A DNA stretch of 38,121 nucleotides. It comes from Magnetovibrio sp. (GTDB taxonomy: Bacteria; Pseudomonadota; Alphaproteobacteria; Rhodospirillales; Casp-alpha2). Shown piece after piece: positions 16,375 to 24,788 of this stretch (the stretch's first letter is position 1; every line of letters begins with the position of its first letter). The position numbers and the translations under genes are program-made. The notes beneath the pieces were generated by a model. That model ran no database searches, was not told the origin of the DNA, and saw only the letters and a list, made by a program, of their open reading frames with translations. The stretch lies in the NCBI GenBank assembly GCA_002722175.1, contig PBKU01000017.1, forward strand, positions 1-38,121, read 5' to 3'.

Positions 16375-16627
16375 AAAAAACTCTTTGTGCTTACATTCAA
16401 TTTTTACTGAAAACAACTAATTCAAGACATTACGTCGGTTTTTAGGATCAGCGGAAAATGAAACTACCTTGTATATAACGCCAGAAACTATATTACTGTA
16501 TTTGTATTGTCCTAAGTTCGAACTGGTAAACTGGCTACCTGAATTTTTTAAATTAAAACTATTCCTGCCAATCGATATCATTAGTTAGATCTATATTTTT
16601 TTGACCCCTTTAAAATTTTAAGAATCA

Positions 16628-17590
16628 GTGACACTTTTTACCCCGCCAATTATTTCAGAAAAAATTCTTGTTCTAGACGGAATTGCCCGTACCGGGAAAA
16701 TGCTAGTCGGCCCATTAGCGGGAGAACTAGAAAACGTCGAGTGGCCGCAAAATTTGCTAACTGTTGATAATATTCCAAGTATGGGCCATATTCTGAAAAG
16801 TCCTAAAAAAGAAACCGCGGCTTTTCTCCGCCTGATAGTTAATGCCAGTATTTATGAATTTGTTGTTGGGCGCCATTTGAACACTCGTGTTTCGGACATA
16901 TATTCAATCCACCGCTCCCTAAAATGGCAAGAACTTGATGGGCGTCGTTTTGGTCCAGAACATGATAACGCCCTTCAACCATGGTTAGCTAAAAAACGCT
17001 ATGCGTCATTTATTTCGCACCATCAATTTCCATTTTGGCCTATTTGGCTAGAAGCATTTCCAACAGCTCGTTTCTTAATAACAACACGCCACCCAGTTGA
17101 TACTTGTGCCTCCTGGATGAAGAAAGGCTGGGGTGAACGTTTTGGTTCTGATCCGCTCGACTTTACCCAAACCGCAGACTTTGATGGATTTGCCGTGCCT
17201 TGGTTTGCAGAAACCTTTTCATCTAAATACATCAAGGCAGAACCCATAGACCGAACAATCTTTTGTGTGCTGTCATTGATGGAGCTGTATGACAAAACTC
17301 TTCAGGCGCTTCCTTCAGAAAAAAAAGAAATGGTTCACACAGTGTGCTTTGAAGAAGCAGCAAATCGACCGGATTACATTTTTAGTAAGATCGCTTCTTG
17401 GCTAAAAACTAGTTTGCCAAGTGAATGGCCTGTAGCAAAAGCCAGAGAGCGTGTGCCGAGAATTCTGTCTATTAATGAACGCAGGGAAAAACTAGATGCT
17501 ATAAGCAAAACAGCGACAAAAGAATATGTTGCCGATTTGTTCGAAGCTTCAAAAAGATATGAGATAAAGTGGGATTTAGAATCTTTATGA
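16628..17590 (+). CDS. sulfotransferase-family protein (3'-phosphonucleotide-dependent)
   Basis: A 320-residue P-loop transferase. The 5'-phosphosulfate-loop-like ILVLDGIARTGK lies at 13-24 and the 3'-phosphate-binding RHPVDTCASW at 154-163, the two hallmarks of PAPS-dependent sulfotransferases. GTG is the start. The stop overlaps a truncated GT gene by 4 bp. It is the intact copy of the broken genes at 6094 and 4581. PAPS could come from the module at 34-38 kb. Because the phosphoramidate route also yields a 3'-phosphorylated nucleotide donor, transfer of a group other than sulfate is worth keeping in mind. Confidence 0.72.
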   Translation: MTLFTPPIISEKILVLDGIARTGKMLVGPLAGELENVEWPQNLLTVDNIPSMGHILKSPKKETAAFLRLIVNASIYEFVVGRHLNTRVSDIYSIHRSLKWQELDGRRFGPEHDNALQPWLAKKRYASFISHHQFPFWPIWLEAFPTARFLITTRHPVDTCASWMKKGWGERFGSDPLDFTQTADFDGFAVPWFAETFSSKYIKAEPIDRTIFCVLSLMELYDKTLQALPSEKKEMVHTVCFEEAANRPDYIFSKIASWLKTSLPSEWPVAKARERVPRILSINERREKLDAISKTATKEYVADLFEASKRYEIKWDLESL

Positions 17591-17769
17591 CTACCTGCAC
17601 CGAGACCAATAAAATGCGGCGAATTGACGATGCCCTTCTAACGCTTAGGCCCTCCTATGATAGACTCGTTATGACGCAAGGCCTCGACGGGATAGATAAT
17701 TTCATCAACAATAATACCTTGCAATCAATAACTTTAGCATTATTAAAGTTGCTAAATAATGACACCTAA
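17587..17769 (+). pseudogene. N-terminal fragment of the 7325-type GT
   Basis: A 60-codon frame begins with an ATGA overlap to the sulfotransferase. Its first ~45 residues (MRRIDDALLTLRPSYDRLVMTQ and on to NNNTL) match the N-terminus of the GT at 7325. After NTL the similarity ends at about 17722, followed by a short unrelated tail to the stop, which overlaps the epimerase start. The other ~585 residues are gone. The breakpoint coincides with the change from AT-rich to GC-rich DNA. Confidence 0.75.
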
Positions 17770-18787
17770 ATATCAACAGCGCTGCATCGTCACGGGTGGG
17801 GCCGGGTTCATCGGGTCGCACATTACTGAAAGACTGCTGGCCGCTAACCATGCAGTTACCGTGATCGACAATTGCTCGACCGGACGGGTCGAAAATATCG
17901 CACATCTCCAAAATGATGAAAACCTGACGTTTTTTAACACCGACATTCGGGACCGCGCTGCCATTACCTCATACTTTGCTGGGGTCGATTGGGTCTTCCA
18001 TCTTGCAGCCCTTGGTGACATCGTGCCATCAATCAATATGCCTGATGCGTATTTTTCGTCTAATGTTGATGGCACCTATAATGTGCTGGAAGCAAGTCGC
18101 AATGCCGGCGCTCGAAGATTGATCTATGCAGCATCATCGTCGTCATATGGAATTCCTGATATCTACCCGACGCCGGAAACTGCCGAGATGCGGCCGCAAT
18201 ACCCTTATGCGCTGACAAAATGGTTGGCAGAAGAGCTGGTGATGCACTGGGGACTCGTTTATGGTCTTCCGGTGGTGGCTCTTAGACTTTTTAACACCTA
18301 CGGCCCACGTTCTAGAACATCGGGTGCTTACGGTGCCGTCTTCGGCGTATTCTTGGCTCAGCTTATAGCGGAGGAACCGTTTACGGTCGTTGGTGATGGT
18401 ACGCAAACTCGTGATTTTACTTTTGTAACTGATGTCGCCAAAGCGTTTATTTCAGCCGCCGATTCGGAAGTAACAAATATATGCATGAACGTCGGCAGCG
18501 GGGGGACCTACAGCATTAATCGGTTGGTTGAGCTTCTTGACAATCCTGCCGGTGTGGTTCACATCCCTAAAAGACCTGGCGAACCAGACTGTACTTTTGC
18601 CGATGTCTCCCAAATAAAGGAAAAACTGAATTGGTCGCCAACAGTCCCATTTGAAGACGGCGTTCAAGTGATGCTAGACAATATCGACTATTGGCGAGAG
18701 GCTCCGGTTTGGAACGCAAAATCTATCGCAGACGCAACACGCGAATGGTTTAAATATCTCGATAAGCATGATGAGGCATCCAGCTGA
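17759..18787 (+). CDS. extended SDR NAD-dependent sugar epimerase/dehydratase
   Basis: A 342-residue nucleotide-sugar epimerase or 4,6-dehydratase: TGGAGFIGS at 12-20, a serine-rich AASSSSYG active-site strand, catalytic Y150 and K154 in YALTK, and RLFNTYGPR further on. It resembles UDP-glucose/UDP-GlcNAc 4-epimerases, but the substrate cannot be fixed. This is the first gene in the GC-rich part and the complete version of the fragment at 10034. TGATG joins it to the next gene, so the two are co-translated. Confidence 0.85.
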   Translation: MTPKYQQRCIVTGGAGFIGSHITERLLAANHAVTVIDNCSTGRVENIAHLQNDENLTFFNTDIRDRAAITSYFAGVDWVFHLAALGDIVPSINMPDAYFSSNVDGTYNVLEASRNAGARRLIYAASSSSYGIPDIYPTPETAEMRPQYPYALTKWLAEELVMHWGLVYGLPVVALRLFNTYGPRSRTSGAYGAVFGVFLAQLIAEEPFTVVGDGTQTRDFTFVTDVAKAFISAADSEVTNICMNVGSGGTYSINRLVELLDNPAGVVHIPKRPGEPDCTFADVSQIKEKLNWSPTVPFEDGVQVMLDNIDYWREAPVWNAKSIADATREWFKYLDKHDEASS

Positions 18788-20322
18788 TGCAAGGAAACAC
18801 CCGAAGCAAGATAAAAACATTGGATGAGATTGCCGAGATAGCTGCTGTCGCCCGCGTCGCTGGCAAAAAGATTGTACTTTGCCATGGTGTTTTCGACCTA
18901 GTTCATATCGGTCATGTAAGGCATTTTCAACTGGCACGCAAAGAAGGGGATCTACTTATTGTCACCCTTTCAACAGAGATGCACGTCAACAAAGGACCTG
19001 GACGTCCCGTATTCAACGATGGACTTCGTGCAGAGATGCTTGCAGCGCTCGAGCAAGTGGATTGGATTGCCATCAGCCCCGATCCATCTGCCGAGAGGGT
19101 TATCGAGGTCATTCAACCAACGGTCTACGTCAAGGGATCCGATTATGCTGACCCAGCAAGCGATGTCACAGGTAAATTAGAGCAGGAAAAGAAAGCGGTA
19201 GAGAAGCATGGTGGTCGTATGGTCATTACACGCGATATTACGTTCTCTTCGTCATCATTAATTAATGAATACCTCGATGTTTTTGACCCGGAATTGCGAC
19301 ACTATTTAGCGGAAGCAGGTGAACGGGAAGTAGAAACTCAAATCAATGAAGCTTTGGAGAAAGCGGCTAACTTGCGAGTGCTCATTATTGGCGATGCTAT
19401 CATTGATGAGTATCAATACGTTACGACCATGGGGAAATCGGCCAAAGCAAATATGATAGCAACTCGGTTCGAGTCCAGCGAATTTTTTGCGGGTGGCGTT
19501 TTCGCTGCAGCAAATCATATAGCTAGTATTTGCCAAGAGGTAGAAATTATCACCGTCCTCGGCTCAGCCGATAGCCGAGAAGTGGTTATCCGTGATCAAC
19601 TGGCCCCGAATGTAAAGATTACACCATTATTCCGCGAAGGGGTCCCCACCACACGCAAGTGCCGCTTCATCAGCTCAGGCTATTTGCGAAAGCTTTTTGA
19701 AATATATCATTTTGAGGATACGCCGATTCCAAAAAAGATCCGTGACAGATTGATAGAAAATATTCAACAGAAGGTTGAAGACTTTGATGTCATTGTGGTA
19801 AATGATTTTGGGCACGGCATGCTCGACTCGAAAAGCATTGAGGCCATCTCTGATACTGGAAAGTTTGTCTGTGTAAACACCCAAACAAATAGCGCCAACC
19901 ATGGCTATAACCTGATAACGAAGTATGCGCGCGCCGACTTTATCTGCATTGACGCGCCAGAAGCTCAGCTAGCAGCCCGCGATCGATTTAGCTCTATTGA
20001 ATCTATTTTATCTGATACGCTCGCCAAAATGATTGATTGTAACCGGTTTATTGTAACTCATGGCAGAGAAGGTTGCGTGGCTTATGATGAAGATTCAGGG
20101 ACCATTCGTATTCCAGCGTTCACCAAGACCGTGGTCGATACGATCGGTGCGGGCGATGCATTTTTTTCAATTGCAGCTCCTTTAGCCGCTGTCGGAGCAT
20201 CAATGGAAGTAGCGGCGTTTGCCGGCAACGCCGCCGGTGCTATTAAAGTGGGCATTGTCGGACACCGGAAATATGTGGAGAAAATTCCTTTGATCAAGTA
20301 CATCACAAGTCTATTCAAATAA
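18787..20322 (+). CDS. HldE-like bifunctional protein, nucleotidyltransferase then PfkB kinase (reversed order)
   Basis: A 511-residue fusion. Residues ~30-160 form a HxGH nucleotidyltransferase (HGVFDLVHIGH, H40/H43) like the adenylyltransferase part of heptose synthase. Residues ~190-505 form a PfkB/ribokinase fold ending in DTIGAGDAFF near 450-458. In E. coli HldE the kinase comes first and the transferase last; here the order is reversed. A role in making an NDP-activated sugar from a sugar phosphate is likely, but heptose is not certain because no isomerase (GmhA) or phosphatase (GmhB) was recognised, unless the HAD-like protein at 21358 serves. Confidence 0.82.
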   Translation: MQGNTRSKIKTLDEIAEIAAVARVAGKKIVLCHGVFDLVHIGHVRHFQLARKEGDLLIVTLSTEMHVNKGPGRPVFNDGLRAEMLAALEQVDWIAISPDPSAERVIEVIQPTVYVKGSDYADPASDVTGKLEQEKKAVEKHGGRMVITRDITFSSSSLINEYLDVFDPELRHYLAEAGEREVETQINEALEKAANLRVLIIGDAIIDEYQYVTTMGKSAKANMIATRFESSEFFAGGVFAAANHIASICQEVEIITVLGSADSREVVIRDQLAPNVKITPLFREGVPTTRKCRFISSGYLRKLFEIYHFEDTPIPKKIRDRLIENIQQKVEDFDVIVVNDFGHGMLDSKSIEAISDTGKFVCVNTQTNSANHGYNLITKYARADFICIDAPEAQLAARDRFSSIESILSDTLAKMIDCNRFIVTHGREGCVAYDEDSGTIRIPAFTKTVVDTIGAGDAFFSIAAPLAAVGASMEVAAFAGNAAGAIKVGIVGHRKYVEKIPLIKYITSLFK

Positions 20323-20344
20323 AACAGGATCGAGCTAGTTAAAA

Positions 20345-21346
20345 ATGACTGAAAAAACATGGAGCGTTTTAGTAACGGGTGGAGCGGGTTATGTAGGAGC
20401 AGTTCTCGTTCCTAAATTACTGAGCGTTGGACATGATGTTAGTGTTCTTGACCTGTATTTATATGGTGAAGAGGTGTTAAATAGTGTATCTAACCATCCG
20501 AAATTGCGGCAAATTAAAGGTGATGTGCGCGATACAACAACCGTTGAAAAATCTCTTGTTGGTTGCAATGCAGTTATTCATTTGGCATGTATTTCTAATG
20601 ATCCGTCCTACGACCTAGATCCCGAGTTAGGACGATCAATTAATCATTCTAGTTTTCGCCCATTTGTACAGGCATCCAAGGCGGTTGGCGTAGAACGGTT
20701 CATTTACGCGTCGTCGTCGTCAGTCTACGGGGTCAAGGATGACCCTGTAGTGACCGAAGACCTAGAATTAGAGCCACTGACAGATTATTCTAAATTCAAG
20801 GTAATCTGCGAGCGCGAATTGGCTGAGGAACAAGAACCGGGTTTTTCTACATGCGTGGTACGTCCGGCAACCGTGTGTGGGTATTCGCCGCGTCAACGCA
20901 TGGACGTGATTGTTAATATCCTGACCAACTTTGCCGTCAACAAGGGCACCATCCGCGTCTTCGGGGGTGACCAAAAGCGCCCCAACATCCACATCGAGGA
21001 TATGGCCAATCTGTATCTATTTCTTTTGCAAAAAGACGATGCCGAGATCGACGGAAAGATCTACAATGCCGGGTACGAGAATCACACCGTGATGCAGTTG
21101 GCGGAAATAGTGAAGAATGTCGTCGGCGACAACTTGACAATCAACGTCGAGCCGACGGACGATCAACGTTCCTATCACGTTTCATCCGATAAAATCTACA
21201 AAGAGCTAGGCTTTAAGCCAACTCACACTATTGAGCAAGCGGTGATCGATCTGGTCGCGGCGATGAAAGACGGCCGGCTGAACGACACCATGAACAACCC
21301 GCTTTACTTCAATATCAAGCGGATGCAGGCTGTAAACCTGAAGTAG
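20345..21346 (+). CDS. extended SDR NAD-dependent epimerase/dehydratase
   Basis: A 333-residue sugar-nucleotide SDR: TGGAGYVGA at 11-19, an ASSSSVYG strand, and Y148/K152 in YSKFK. The middle contains RPATVCGYSPR, as in many epimerase/reductase family members. It follows the HldE-like gene by 22 bp, with an AGGA in the gap. Together with the epimerase at 17759 it gives the cluster two ways to change ring stereochemistry or deoxygenate. Its substrate might be the NDP-sugar made by the preceding bifunctional enzyme. Confidence 0.83.
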   Translation: MTEKTWSVLVTGGAGYVGAVLVPKLLSVGHDVSVLDLYLYGEEVLNSVSNHPKLRQIKGDVRDTTTVEKSLVGCNAVIHLACISNDPSYDLDPELGRSINHSSFRPFVQASKAVGVERFIYASSSSVYGVKDDPVVTEDLELEPLTDYSKFKVICERELAEEQEPGFSTCVVRPATVCGYSPRQRMDVIVNILTNFAVNKGTIRVFGGDQKRPNIHIEDMANLYLFLLQKDDAEIDGKIYNAGYENHTVMQLAEIVKNVVGDNLTINVEPTDDQRSYHVSSDKIYKELGFKPTHTIEQAVIDLVAAMKDGRLNDTMNNPLYFNIKRMQAVNLK

Positions 21347-21357
21347 GCTGTATCAAT

Positions 21358-21969
21358 TTGCGAATTGGCCTCGATTTTGATAATACCATTGCCTGCTATG
21401 ACCATGTCTTCACCGCAGCGGCGCGCGATCGGGGTTACCTCGCCGATAAGGGACCGCTCAACAAGCTAGAGGTCCGGGCCCGGGTACGCGCCCTCGATGG
21501 CGGCGAACAGAAATGGATGGCATTACAGGGTGAAGTGTATGGCAAGCGCATGAAAGATGCCGCGCTTATGCCAGGTGTTGCGGATTTCTTCACCGCATGC
21601 AAAACACGTGCTGTAAATATATTTATCGTCAGCCACAAAACCTCGTTCGGTCATTTCGATGAAAACCGCGTAAATTTGCGTGATGCTGCATGCACCTGGA
21701 TGCAAATCCAGGGGTTCTTTGATCCAGATGGCTTCGCACTTGAAAACAAAAACGTTTACTTCAACAACACACGACTTGAAAAGATTGCACGTATCGCCGA
21801 TCTCGACTGCACCCATTTCATTGACGACCTTAAAGAGGTCTTCGCCGAGCCCAGCTTTCCGGCTCGTGTTGTCCGTATCCTCTACGATCCGATATCGGCC
21901 GCTCCAAAAAACGATATGTATGATCGACATACAGACTGGAAAAGCATTGAACACACCATCCTTGGTTAG
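21358..21969 (+). CDS. HAD-like hydrolase/phosphatase
   Basis: A 203-residue protein with the HAD nucleophile motif DFDNT (D6, D8), a motif II/III-like SHKT (S92, K94) and a late acidic pair FIDDL. The cap region is small. TTG at 21358 follows the epimerase by 11 bp. A sugar-phosphate phosphatase working with the kinase/nucleotidyltransferase at 18787 is plausible. The stop overlaps the next gene by 8 bp. Confidence 0.68.
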   Translation: MRIGLDFDNTIACYDHVFTAAARDRGYLADKGPLNKLEVRARVRALDGGEQKWMALQGEVYGKRMKDAALMPGVADFFTACKTRAVNIFIVSHKTSFGHFDENRVNLRDAACTWMQIQGFFDPDGFALENKNVYFNNTRLEKIARIADLDCTHFIDDLKEVFAEPSFPARVVRILYDPISAAPKNDMYDRHTDWKSIEHTILG

Positions 21970-23011
21970 TGACCATGCCTGTGGCGAAGAGGTGATCGCA
22001 GGCGTGATCAAAACCGCAGGCGAAATCCTTAATGCGAGGACACTGTCGGCGACGCGCCTTGCACAGGGCGGCAACAACGTCACCTTAATGATCGAAACAC
22101 CGCAAGGACAATTCGTCGCGAAGCATTATCCCACATCTCTAGGCGATCTCTGCGATCGCTATGCCGCAGAAACGGGTGCGCTTCGTTTTATGAACGCACA
22201 CGCCTTCGACTGCGTGCCAACGTTGATTGACTGCGATGCCGAAGCCCGCGTGGCGGTCATGGACGGTCAGGGAAAAGCCGCCGCTATCGATGCGGTTGAT
22301 GCTGACATAAAAACCTTCACCATATTTGCAGAAAGGCTGCACTCGGTACGATTGGCCCCAGATGCCGAAAATCTCGACGCGGCGGCGGAGGCGTGCCTAG
22401 CCCCGTTAGATATCATCAGGCAAGTGCGGGCACGACGTAAGCGGCTTGCTTGCGTCACCGACGATCACGACAAGTTGGGGGAATTTCTGAACACCACGTT
22501 CGACCCTGCGCTTGATCGATATGAAGCGGCAGGTTTGAACACGCTTGAGGCAGCAGGCATTTCGGCAGACACCCCTCTGGCACGGGATCGTCAGACCCTA
22601 AATCCATCCGACTTGGGATTGCACAACGCGGTCCGCCGGGACGACGGCCAGTTAGTCTTTGTCGACTTTGAGTACTTCGGCTGGGACGACCCGATACGCC
22701 TGGTGAGCGATTTTCTGCTGCATCCAGGACATATTCTCACGGATGCGCAAAAGCGGGCCTTTGCCACCTCTTGCACCAAAATTTTTGCAACCAAGGACAC
22801 ACGGTTCCATGAACGTCTCAACGCCTTGTATCCGCTCATCGGATCCCGCTGGTGCATGATTCTGCTCAATGAGTTTCTGCCTGAACGCATGCAACGGCGG
22901 CGTGCCGCTGGCAACACCGACGAGACCGAAGACGTGCTCGCTAAGCAACTGAATAAAGCACACCAGCTTTTTGCCGGCCTTGAAGATAGCAAAAGGCTAG
23001 TGACCAACTGA
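21962..23011 (+). CDS. aminoglycoside-phosphotransferase/choline-kinase-like phosphotransferase
   Basis: About 349 residues with a protein-kinase-like fold. The catalytic loop is NPSDLGLHNA (214-223), giving D217 and N222, and the metal-binding DFE follows in FVDFEYFGWDDP. Family members phosphorylate small hydroxyl compounds such as choline, sugars or antibiotics; here a sugar or polyol is likely. TTG 21962 gives the 8-bp overlap repeated elsewhere in this operon. ATG 21920 would add 14 residues and is a real alternative. The stop overlaps the transketolase start by one base. Confidence 0.72.
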   Translation: MVSDHACGEEVIAGVIKTAGEILNARTLSATRLAQGGNNVTLMIETPQGQFVAKHYPTSLGDLCDRYAAETGALRFMNAHAFDCVPTLIDCDAEARVAVMDGQGKAAAIDAVDADIKTFTIFAERLHSVRLAPDAENLDAAAEACLAPLDIIRQVRARRKRLACVTDDHDKLGEFLNTTFDPALDRYEAAGLNTLEAAGISADTPLARDRQTLNPSDLGLHNAVRRDDGQLVFVDFEYFGWDDPIRLVSDFLLHPGHILTDAQKRAFATSCTKIFATKDTRFHERLNALYPLIGSRWCMILLNEFLPERMQRRRAAGNTDETEDVLAKQLNKAHQLFAGLEDSKRLVTN

Positions 23012-23859
23012 TGGCTCAACTGTTCTCTAACGAAATGTATCCGAGCTCACCGGCTCTCGACGAGCGCTCCAGGGATTTGCGCCGGCTTGTGATTGACGCG
23101 CTCGACGGCGGCGGTCGTGGTCACCTTGGCTCATCAATGTCGCTGATCGAGGTTTTTCGGGTCATTTATGACGACGTGGCACGGCACCGACCTGAAGAGC
23201 CGATGTGGGAGGAACGCGACCGTTGCATCCTGTCCAAGGGGCACGGCTGTCTAGCGCTTTACGCAGTTCTGGCAGCACACGGTTATTTTTCGAAGCAGGA
23301 AATGCTCACCTTCTGTCACTTTCCGAGTATTCTCGGTGGGCATCCCGAACGTTCAAAGATCCCCGGGACCGAGGCATCTACCGGTTCACTAGGCCACGGC
23401 CTAGCGATCGGTGTCGGGATGGCTATTGCGGCACGTATCAAAAAACGCGACACGCGGGTTTTCGTCGTCATGGGCGACGGTGAAATCAACGAGGGCTCTG
23501 TCTGGGAAGCGGCGATGTCGGCATCCAAGCACAAACTTTCCGGCCTGACAGCTGTAGTTGACTACAACAAACTTCAATCCTACGGCCGCACCAGAGAGGT
23601 GCTTGACATCGAGCCGCTTGCTGACAAGTGGCGTGCCTTCGGTTTCGAAACCGTCGAGTGTGACGGCCACGATGTTGAGGAGCTGCGCAAGTGCCTCTCG
23701 AGACCGCTCGGCACCAACAAACCTACAATGGTCATAGCGCATACGGTTAAGGGTAAGGGAATCGCTTTTGCTGAGAACGAGCCGGCCTGGCACCACAAGT
23801 CACGTGTGCCCGCCGATCAGATCCAGGCTATGTACGATGCCTTGGCGGAGGATGCCTGA
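23011..23859 (+). CDS. transketolase, N-terminal (thiamine diphosphate-binding) subunit
   Basis: A 282-residue split transketolase subunit. GHLGSSMS near the start and GDGEINEGSVWEA near 155-167 bind thiamine diphosphate and its metal; KGHG and ASTGSLGHGL are family hallmarks. Split pairs of this kind in biosynthetic clusters typically move two-carbon ketol units to build unusual sugars rather than serving central metabolism. It overlaps the C-terminal subunit by one base, as expected for a heteromer. Confidence 0.9.
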   Translation: MAQLFSNEMYPSSPALDERSRDLRRLVIDALDGGGRGHLGSSMSLIEVFRVIYDDVARHRPEEPMWEERDRCILSKGHGCLALYAVLAAHGYFSKQEMLTFCHFPSILGGHPERSKIPGTEASTGSLGHGLAIGVGMAIAARIKKRDTRVFVVMGDGEINEGSVWEAAMSASKHKLSGLTAVVDYNKLQSYGRTREVLDIEPLADKWRAFGFETVECDGHDVEELRKCLSRPLGTNKPTMVIAHTVKGKGIAFAENEPAWHHKSRVPADQIQAMYDALAEDA

Positions 23860-24788
23860 TGCGCAAAACCTGCCTTAACCTGGTCTATGAGCTAGCCAAA
23901 AAAGATCCGCGCGTCGTCTTCGTCGGTTCCGATCTCGGTCCTGGCGTGCTCGACGATATGAAGCGCGAAATGCCGGATCGTTTTTTTATGGAGGGTGTTT
24001 CCGAACAGCACATAATTGGCATGGCCGCCGGCCTAGCGATGGAGGGGTTCATCCCCTACGTCAACACCATTGCAACCTTCATCACACGTCGCTGTTATGA
24101 ACAGATTGCCATCGATCTGTGCCTCCATGACCTGCCGGTACGGTTGATCGCTAACGGCGGTGGCCTTGTATATGCGCCGCTTGGGCCCACGCACCTAGCC
24201 ACAGAAGATATTGCGATTACTCGAACGTTGCCGAACATGACCGTTGTCGCACCGTCGGATGCCGACGAGATGGCACGCTTTATGGCAACCACGCTAGACT
24301 GGCCGCACCCAATCTACATTCGCCTCGGCAAGGGCGGTGACCCGGTTGTTACTGGTAATCAGAAAACTTTTGAGATCGGCCGCTCGGTAACGCTTAGAGA
24401 CGGCACCGATATTCAGATTATCTCCACCGGCATCATGTCGGGTCGCGCCTTGGATGCCGCCGAAGCGCTTAGTATCGATGGAATCTCGGTGGGCGTTATC
24501 CATCTGCCGACAATCAAACCCATGGACACCGTCGCGGTACTGCTGGCAGCAAAGTCAAAAATGCTCGTAACGCTAGAAGAGCATTTCAAAGCCGGTGGAC
24601 TTGGCAGCGCCGTTTCTGAGGTGCTGATCGACGCAAATCAGATACCGGAACGGGGTATCCTGCGGCTCGGTCTTGACGATACTTTCCCACTAAATTATGG
24701 TTCGCAGGACGAACTCCTTGAAGCGTTCGGGTTGCAGCCACCTGGCATCGCCGACAGCATCCGCACGGCGCTGAATGTGCGTAACTGA
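23859..24788 (+). CDS. transketolase, C-terminal (pyrimidine-binding) subunit
   Basis: A 309-residue partner of the gene upstream. The glutamate that activates the thiamine ring is E49 in EGVSEQHIIG. The rest matches the Pyr and C-terminal domains of transketolase/DXPS-type enzymes (LGPTHLATEDIA, then VVAPSDADEM). The two subunits together are about the length of one complete transketolase. They would assemble on a sugar precursor in the cytoplasm. The stop overlaps the dioxygenase start by 14 bp if ATG 24775 is used. Confidence 0.9.
   Translation: MRKTCLNLVYELAKKDPRVVFVGSDLGPGVLDDMKREMPDRFFMEGVSEQHIIGMAAGLAMEGFIPYVNTIATFITRRCYEQIAIDLCLHDLPVRLIANGGGLVYAPLGPTHLATEDIAITRTLPNMTVVAPSDADEMARFMATTLDWPHPIYIRLGKGGDPVVTGNQKTFEIGRSVTLRDGTDIQIISTGIMSGRALDAAEALSIDGISVGVIHLPTIKPMDTVAVLLAAKSKMLVTLEEHFKAGGLGSAVSEVLIDANQIPERGILRLGLDDTFPLNYGSQDELLEAFGLQPPGIADSIRTALNVRN

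Noticed and set aside
21680..21961. N-terminal extension of the APH-like phosphotransferase reaching back to 21680
   Set aside because: It would overlap most of the HAD-like gene in another frame and has low-complexity, non-family sequence. TTG 21962 or ATG 21920 are better starts.
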